From positions 1-18,505 of the forward strand of contig JAICKD010000007.1 of the NCBI GenBank assembly GCA_025928125.1: a stretch of DNA of 18,505 nt, read 5' to 3'. The translations under genes were made by a program, and so were the position numbers. This document shows, in pieces, positions 14,811 to 18,505 of this stretch (positions are counted from its first letter, which is position 1; the number at the start of each line of letters is the position of its first letter). The notes under the pieces are model-generated. The model was not told the origin of the DNA and did no database searches. It worked only from the letters and a program-made list of their open reading frames with translations. This DNA is from Ktedonobacterales bacterium (lineage in GTDB: Bacteria; Chloroflexota; Ktedonobacteria; Ktedonobacterales; JADMIN01).

Positions 14811-15230
14811 GTGTCGCAAATGGCTCATGCGTTAGGGCGACGTCCCGGCCTCGTCACGTTCGCGGCAATCATGATGTTTCTGCTCGGCGGTTTCCAGCTT
14901 ACCTTTGCGCTGGTGGAGTTTTGGCGGGCGACGTGGATTCTGTTCAGCCCGTATGGCTCGTTCGGCGGCTATCTCTGGCTGTGGGGCATCCTCGACGGGA
15001 TCTTTGCGTTGGTCGCGTTCTATGCGGGCGCCGATCTCCTGCGCGGCGGATCATTCGGGCGCATCGTCGGCATCCTGGTCGCCGCGTTTAGCGCAATCCG
15101 CTGGTTCTTCTATCTGCCCGTGGCTCCCTGGATGGCGGCGGTTGTCATCGCAATTGACATCCTGATCATCTATGGCCTCGTGGCGCATTCTGAGTATTTC
15201 GACGAGGCGAACGCCGCTCGCGTCGTGTAA
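14811..15230 (+). CDS. DUF7144-type four-helix membrane protein
   Basis: The 139-residue protein is nearly all membrane: hydrophobic segments at about 14-36, 52-73, 82-102 and 106-125, with polar ends. RPGLVTFAAIMMFLLGGFQL (11-30) and WLWGILDGIFALVAFYAGADLL (57-78 region) resemble the small four-helix DUF7144 proteins common in Actinobacteria and Chloroflexota. Function is unknown. The start is GTG at 14811, with AAGGAG about 7 nt upstream; the ATG at 14820 is possible but poorly spaced. The stop is followed after 40 bp by the SHOCT gene on the same strand, so the two are probably co-transcribed as part of the right-hand membrane-protein series. Confidence 0.78.
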   Translation: MSQMAHALGRRPGLVTFAAIMMFLLGGFQLTFALVEFWRATWILFSPYGSFGGYLWLWGILDGIFALVAFYAGADLLRGGSFGRIVGILVAAFSAIRWFFYLPVAPWMAAVVIAIDILIIYGLVAHSEYFDEANAARVV

Positions 15231-15270
15231 GACCAGCGCGTGTGGCGAACGATGGAGGAGGACAAGGAAC

Positions 15271-15735
15271 ATGATGCGAAGGCGAATGGGTCGCAGGGTG
15301 CTGGCGACGGCGGCGGTTGGCGGCGCGGCCTATATGGTGGGCAGCCACCACGCAAAGGCAGCCGCCGCAGACCAGCAGCAAGAAGATGCTCAGAACCAGC
15401 AGATAGCCGATCTCCAGGCGCAACAACAGGCACAGCAGCAACAACCGCAGCAGCAACCGCAGCAGGCGGACGTGGCGCAGCAGCAGTATGTGGCGCCCCA
15501 GCAGCCCCCACCGCAACAGTACGCCCAGCCTCAGCAGCGATATGCGCCGCCACCGCCACAGCAGTACGCGCCAGCGCCGCAGGCCGCGCCCGAGTCGCCA
15601 CCCGCAATGGAGTCGGCGGTAGACCCTCAGGTGGTGATGGATGAGCTCAAGCAACTGGGCGAGTTGAAGGCGGCTGGCGTGTTGACGGATGAGGAGTTTG
15701 CGGTCAAGAAAGCCGAGTTGCTCAAGCAAATCTGA
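15271..15735 (+). CDS. SHOCT-domain protein with Gln/Pro-rich linker
   Basis: The 154-residue protein has a basic start (MMRRRMGRR), a short hydrophobic stretch (10-24, LATAAVGGAAYMVG) and a long Gln/Pro/Ala/Tyr-rich linker (34-112). A C-terminal SHOCT motif occupies about 122-153, where LKQLGELKAAGVLTDEEF (126-143) matches the family's 'L..L..L...G.iteeEF...K..LL'. SHOCT is a short helical motif found at the ends of many bacterial proteins and is thought to mediate oligomerisation; the role here is unknown. The ATG at 15271 follows GGAGGAGGACAAGGAAC. The DUF6325 gene starts 36 bp later. Similar SHOCT-DUF6325-DUF1269 neighbourhoods occur in Actinobacteria and Chloroflexota, to my knowledge without an assigned function. 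Confidence 0.88.
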   Translation: MMRRRMGRRVLATAAVGGAAYMVGSHHAKAAAADQQQEDAQNQQIADLQAQQQAQQQQPQQQPQQADVAQQQYVAPQQPPPQQYAQPQQRYAPPPPQQYAPAPQAAPESPPAMESAVDPQVVMDELKQLGELKAAGVLTDEEFAVKKAELLKQI

Positions 15736-15771
15736 GCAGCGCTGGATAGTGTCCATCGTGGGAGGCGCCAT

Positions 15772-16218
15772 ATGACCATGGGACCGCTGGAATACGTTGT
15801 GATCGAGTTCGAGGGAAACCACTTTACCGGCGAGATCCTGCCGGAGCTGCGAGCGCTACGCAATCAGGGCGTCCTGCGGGTCGTCGACCTCGTCTTCATC
15901 CAGAAAGATGAGGCCGGAAACGTGATGGCGCGCGAGCTGAGCGATCTCAGCGAAGAGGAGGCACAGCCGTTCGGGCCGATGGCTGGCGACATGCTCCGTC
16001 TGTTGACGCCGGAGGATATCGATGATGTCGCGGAGTCCGTACCCAACAATAGTGCGGCGGCGGTTGCCCTGCTCGAGCATACCTGGGCCATTCACCTGAA
16101 AGAGACCATCCTGAATGCGCGCGGCAGGGTGATTAGCGCGGGCATGATCCCGGCGGAGGACGTAGAAGTGCTGGCGGCGGAGCTAGCGGCGGAACAACAG
16201 GCGGCAGCCCCGCGATAG
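15772..16218 (+). CDS. DUF6325 family protein
   Basis: The 148-residue protein begins MTMGPLEYVVIEFEGNHFTG, the typical opening of DUF6325 proteins ('GP..y.vi.FpGN.F.GeI.PaL..L...G.irviDl.fi.Kd'). The pattern continues in LRVVDLVFIQKDEAGNV (35-51). The middle is acidic (LSDLSEEEAQPF, 57-68). LLEHTWAIHLKETILNARGRV (100-120) is the conserved helix with a Trp. The Ala/Glu/Gln-rich tail looks helical. It is soluble and related in layout to DUF1269 proteins, which share the 'change of relation between membrane helix and strands' theme but have a glycine zipper. Function is unknown. GGGAGG stands 6 nt before the ATG. It lies between the SHOCT and DUF1269 genes. Confidence 0.88.
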   Translation: MTMGPLEYVVIEFEGNHFTGEILPELRALRNQGVLRVVDLVFIQKDEAGNVMARELSDLSEEEAQPFGPMAGDMLRLLTPEDIDDVAESVPNNSAAAVALLEHTWAIHLKETILNARGRVISAGMIPAEDVEVLAAELAAEQQAAAPR

Positions 16219-16220
16219 TT

Positions 16221-16241
16221 GATACGTATCCTGACGTATCC
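16221..16241 (+). promoter_or_regulatory. Palindrome GATACGTATC with repeated ACGTATCC
   Basis: A perfect 10-bp palindrome (16221-16230) is followed by a second ACGTATCC (16234-16241), copying 16224-16231 at a 10-bp period. It lies 3 nt after the DUF6325 stop and about 50 nt before the DUF1269 ATG. A binding site for a dimeric regulator is possible; there is no direct proof. Confidence 0.4.
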
Positions 16242-16290
16242 CGCGGCGGGCGAGAAACGAGCGAAGTGAGTGAAGCGAGAGGAGCACAGC

Positions 16291-16875
16291 ATGAGCAATT
16301 TGGTTGTCGTCGCATATCCCGACCAGTATCGGGCGGCAGAGGTGCTTGCGTCGTTGAGACGGCTCAACAAGGAGTATCTGATCGACTTCGACGATGCGTG
16401 TTACGTCACGAAGGATGCGTCGGGCAAGATTAAACTCCACCAGAACACCAGCCTTACCGGCGCGGCCGCTGCCTGGGGCGGCATGTGGGGAATGCTCATC
16501 GGACTGCTGTTCTTTGTGCCATTCCTTGGACTTGCCATTGGCGCGGGCCTCGGAGCGCTCTCTGGCAAGCTCGCAGACTACGGCATCGACGACAACTTCG
16601 CCAAGCAGCTTACCCAGACGTTACAGCCGAATAGCTCGGCCATCTTCGTGCTGGTGCGCAAGGCTACCGTGGATAAAGTGCTTCCTGAGGTCGCCAAGTA
16701 TGGTGGCACCGTTCTCCAGACGTCGCTGCCAAAGGAGACCGAAGAGAAGCTCCAGGCGGCACTGAACCAGGGCGGCGGCGAGCAGGTCGCGCAGGCGCAG
16801 GCGGTCGCCGAGTCCCAGCCAGCCGCGGCCACGCAGGCGCCACCCCAGGCTGGAGCCACTGGCGGCGCCCAGTAG
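16291..16875 (+). CDS. DUF1269 family membrane protein with glycine zipper
   Basis: The 194-residue protein opens MSNLVVVAYPDQYRAAEVLA, the DUF1269 start. LIDFDDACYVTKDASGKIKL (30-49) and the strongly hydrophobic, glycine-rich helix pair (61-93: MWGMLIGLLFFVPFLGLAIG and GAGLGALSG) follow. LADYGIDDNFAKQL (94-107) and SSAIFVLVRKATVDKVLPEV (115-134) complete the domain. The last 35 residues are Ala/Gln/Pro-rich. The family forms small membrane proteins of unknown function, often stress-linked. The ATG at 16291 has GAGAGGAG upstream. The stop lies 38 bp before a strong hairpin that probably ends this transcription unit. Confidence 0.9.
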   Translation: MSNLVVVAYPDQYRAAEVLASLRRLNKEYLIDFDDACYVTKDASGKIKLHQNTSLTGAAAAWGGMWGMLIGLLFFVPFLGLAIGAGLGALSGKLADYGIDDNFAKQLTQTLQPNSSAIFVLVRKATVDKVLPEVAKYGGTVLQTSLPKETEEKLQAALNQGGGEQVAQAQAVAESQPAAATQAPPQAGATGGAQ

Positions 16876-16912
16876 CGCGTCCTGGCTGGGAGATACCGGA
16901 AGAATTGCGACG

Positions 16913-16948
16913 GCCACAGGGGCAGCTACTCCTGTGGCTGTTCTCGTT
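16913..16948 (+). terminator. Intrinsic-type terminator after the DUF1269 gene
   Basis: GCCACAGGGG (16913-16922) pairs with CTCCTGTGGC (16929-16938) as a 10-bp stem with one G-T pair and a 6-nt loop. TGTTCTCGTT follows. It starts 38 bp after the DUF1269 stop. The T-run is imperfect, but the stem is the strongest in the window. It also argues against a channel start at GTG 16934, which would lie inside the stem. Confidence 0.65.
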
Positions 16949-16954
16949 CGTGCC

Positions 16955-17797
16955 ATGACGCGCGCAATCGTCGTGGGACTGGATGCGGCAGGCGAGCCGG
17001 AGGCGGCGATAGAGATGGAGATGGAAGAGCGCTCAACTGGCCAGGCGCCTCACAAGGTCGGACAGCGAATCCACGGGCTTGCGCGCCCTGCTGATAGCTT
17101 TGGACTTGTTCTCATTCTCCTCGTCCTCGACTACATTGCCGTCTCGGCGATCACCGGTAACGCCTGGGGAAGAGTCGTCATCATCGTCTTGCTGGGCGCT
17201 ACGCTCCTGTTTGCCTTGCGCACCTCACATGCTCATCGTATCTGGCGGCTGCTGGCGGCGCTCTACCTTCTGGTAAGCACGATCTTTACGGTCGTCAGCA
17301 TCCTGGCGCCGAGCGCGACCGATTTTAGTCAACAAACCTCCCTGGTGGGTGGACTGTTACTGATCATTACACCGATTGCCATATCGCGCCGCATACTTGC
17401 GCAACGGTTTATTTCGACTGAGACGGTGCTCGGCGCGCTCTGTGTCTACCTGCTGATCGGGTTCTCGTTTTCGTTCATCTACTCGGGGATTGCCTACGTC
17501 AGTGGCGCGCCGTTCTTTGCGGGGCTATCAGAGGCGACGTCCAGTGATTACCTGTTCTTTAGCTATTCCACGCTCACCACGGTCGGTTATGGCAATCTCG
17601 TTCCGGCGGGCAGCGTGGGGCAGACGCTCGCCATGCTGGAGGCGCTCTTCGGCCAGATTTACCTGGTGATTGTCGTCGCGCGGCTGGTCTCGCTCTGGGG
17701 CCAGGAGCGTCCTGCGCCGCCACCGAAGCGCGGACCGAACGAGCAAAAAACCGGCGCTACGACACAGGAGGCCGACCCGAGCGCCCACGCTCCCTGA
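16955..17797 (+). CDS. Potassium channel family protein (six helices, TVGYGN filter)
   Basis: From the ATG at 16955 the protein has 280 residues. About 48 polar N-terminal residues precede hydrophobic segments near 49-67, 72-89, 98-117, 129-146 and 157-182. A pore helix and selectivity filter follow (SYSTLTTVGYGNLVP, 203-217, filter TVGYGN at 209-214), then a last helix (224-248). The C-terminus is short and Pro/Glu/Lys-rich, with no RCK or cyclic-nucleotide domain. The fourth segment lacks the regular arginines of a voltage sensor, so it is probably a voltage-independent, K+-selective channel in the inner membrane. The start is uncertain: GTG 16934 lies in the terminator stem, ATG 16955 has coding-like bases but no ribosome site, and ATG 17015 has GGAGG 11 nt upstream. 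Confidence 0.88.
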   Translation: MTRAIVVGLDAAGEPEAAIEMEMEERSTGQAPHKVGQRIHGLARPADSFGLVLILLVLDYIAVSAITGNAWGRVVIIVLLGATLLFALRTSHAHRIWRLLAALYLLVSTIFTVVSILAPSATDFSQQTSLVGGLLLIITPIAISRRILAQRFISTETVLGALCVYLLIGFSFSFIYSGIAYVSGAPFFAGLSEATSSDYLFFSYSTLTTVGYGNLVPAGSVGQTLAMLEALFGQIYLVIVVARLVSLWGQERPAPPPKRGPNEQKTGATTQEADPSAHAP

Positions 17798-18017
17798 TCG
17801 CTGGGGCATGTCGCGTTGCTTCACCCTCAGGCGAGGCGCATCCACCCCATTGGTCGAGACGGTGACTACCCCGCCAGACATACCCTGGGCATGAGGACAA
17901 GCCGAACCGCACTCTCTATGCTTTCCGTATGCACGCGCCTGGCGCGAGGCTACGCGCCTGTTCGCGTCTGGAGTGGCAGCGTAGAGGAATATGGGGAATA
18001 CGGGGGGAAGGGCATCT

Positions 18018-18505
18018 ATGCGAGATTTGAAGAGTACTGCGGCTGGGCAGCGATGGCGGCTTCGCTTGCCGAGCCTGCGCCTGATTCTTGGTATCGTCGC
18101 CGCTGCCTTTGCGGTCATGCTGGTATTGCAGGCGATCACTATCGCCGCGCTCACGTTGGTAGACAGGCAGCGCAAGCGCCGGAGCGCCCCGACGGCGTTT
18201 CCGCATAGCGAACTGTCCGAGGTATCTCTCGACGGGAGCACTTTCCAGATCTACACCTACGGGCGCGACCTCTATGATGCGATGCTTGCCGCCATTGACG
18301 AGGCGACCGACACCATCTACATGGAAACCTTCATCTGGAAGGATGACGAGGCTGGCCAGGAATTCAAAGAACATCTCGCGCGCAAGGCCGAGCAGGGAGT
18401 CGCGGTCTATGCGATCTACGATGTTTTCGGTAACCTCGTGGTGCCGCGCGAATTCAAGCAGTTTCCCGCCAACATCCATCTGCTGCGCTACCGCGCCATC
18501 CACCG
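18018..18505 (+). CDS. Phospholipase-D-family cardiolipin synthase, N-terminal part (cut by window edge)
   Basis: From the ATG at 18018, 162 full codons run to the window end without a stop. The order is a basic lead, a membrane helix (about 22-46), a basic linker (RQRKRR, 50-55), and then the start of a PLD-type domain. FQIYTYGRDLYDAMLAAIDE (76-95), ATDTIYMETFIWKDDEAG (96-113) and LARKAEQGVAVYAIYDVFGN (120-139) match the region before the first HxK motif of cardiolipin synthases. HKD catalytic motifs lie beyond the edge. The family condenses two phosphatidylglycerols into cardiolipin at the membrane. GGGAAGGG precedes the ATG. A 220-bp gap separates it from the channel gene; I find no clear promoter there. 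Confidence 0.88.
   Translation, partial: MRDLKSTAAGQRWRLRLPSLRLILGIVAAAFAVMLVLQAITIAALTLVDRQRKRRSAPTAFPHSELSEVSLDGSTFQIYTYGRDLYDAMLAAIDEATDTIYMETFIWKDDEAGQEFKEHLARKAEQGVAVYAIYDVFGNLVVPREFKQFPANIHLLRYRAIH

Noticed and set aside
15361..15600. CAG/CAA-rich stretch as a DNA repeat array
   Set aside because: The repetitiveness follows from the Gln/Pro-rich linker of the SHOCT protein; the units are irregular in length and in phase with codons.
16934..16954. GTG start for the potassium channel
   Set aside because: The codon lies in the stem of a terminator-like hairpin, and the first seven codons have poor third-position G+C.
17528..18503. Minus-strand frames opposite the channel and cardiolipin-synthase genes
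   Set aside because: The plus strand has the TVGYGN filter and PLD-type motifs; the minus frames have none.
1..18505. CRISPR arrays, tRNA or rRNA genes, transposases, phage genes
   Set aside because: I looked for regularly spaced repeats, cloverleaf-like sequences and mobile-element protein motifs on both strands and found none.

Overview
The window is about 18.5 kb of high-GC bacterial chromosome, roughly 60% G+C with a local dip at 287-1198. It holds 20 protein-coding genes: 18 complete and one cut at each edge. I see no rRNA, tRNA, CRISPR array, transposase or phage gene. The gene set suggests a Chloroflexota bacterium, Ktedonobacteria-like by impression; an actinobacterium cannot be excluded. 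Pointers are Thr/Pro 'TATP' linkers, a SHOCT-DUF6325-DUF1269 series, DUF7144 and LURP-one proteins, and an Asp23/AmaP cluster. This placement is inference.

Left part (1-7516, all on the minus strand). Read in the direction of transcription from 7516 it contains a proline-rich two-helix membrane protein, a SulP anion transporter with a STAS domain, a LURP-one-related (tubby-like) protein and a GAP/Sap-type membrane protein. A PYROXD2-like FAD oxidoreductase follows, then a SUKH (SMI1/KNR4) protein of clearly lower G+C, then the start of a zinc alcohol dehydrogenase that runs off the left edge. An intergenic palindromic and heptamer-repeat element lies between the SulP and LURP-one genes.

Envelope-stress block (7745-10140, minus strand). 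The transcription order is an Asp23/Gls24 protein, a divergent Asp23-like protein, AmaP (membrane anchor with its own Asp23-like domain), a DUF2273-type two-helix protein and a DUF202 membrane protein. This is the Asp23-AmaP-DUF2273 module known best from Firmicutes, where AmaP tethers Asp23 to the membrane. Its 5' leader carries three GCTCTGG copies spaced exactly 11 bp apart and a GC-rich hairpin.

Plus-strand sugar and lipid block (10660-13273). An SCP2-domain protein is followed by a glycogen-debranching-type glycoside hydrolase. The hydrolase overlaps tail-to-tail by 10 bp with a GT4 glycosyltransferase on the minus strand (13264-14388).

Right part (14811-18505, plus strand). This holds a DUF7144 membrane protein, a Gln/Pro-rich SHOCT protein, a DUF6325 protein, a DUF1269 glycine-zipper membrane protein, a convincing intrinsic-type hairpin, a six-helix TVGYGN potassium channel, and the N-terminal third of a phospholipase-D-type cardiolipin synthase cut by the right edge.

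Taken together the window reads as a chromosomal envelope and stress neighbourhood: membrane anchors, small membrane proteins of unknown function, ion transport, phospholipid synthesis and reserve-sugar metabolism. I do not see a complete unknown defence or mobile system. The best leads are the extended Asp23 module with its 11-bp-phased repeats, the low-GC SUKH insertion, and an unexplained codon-like stretch at 14480-14810.
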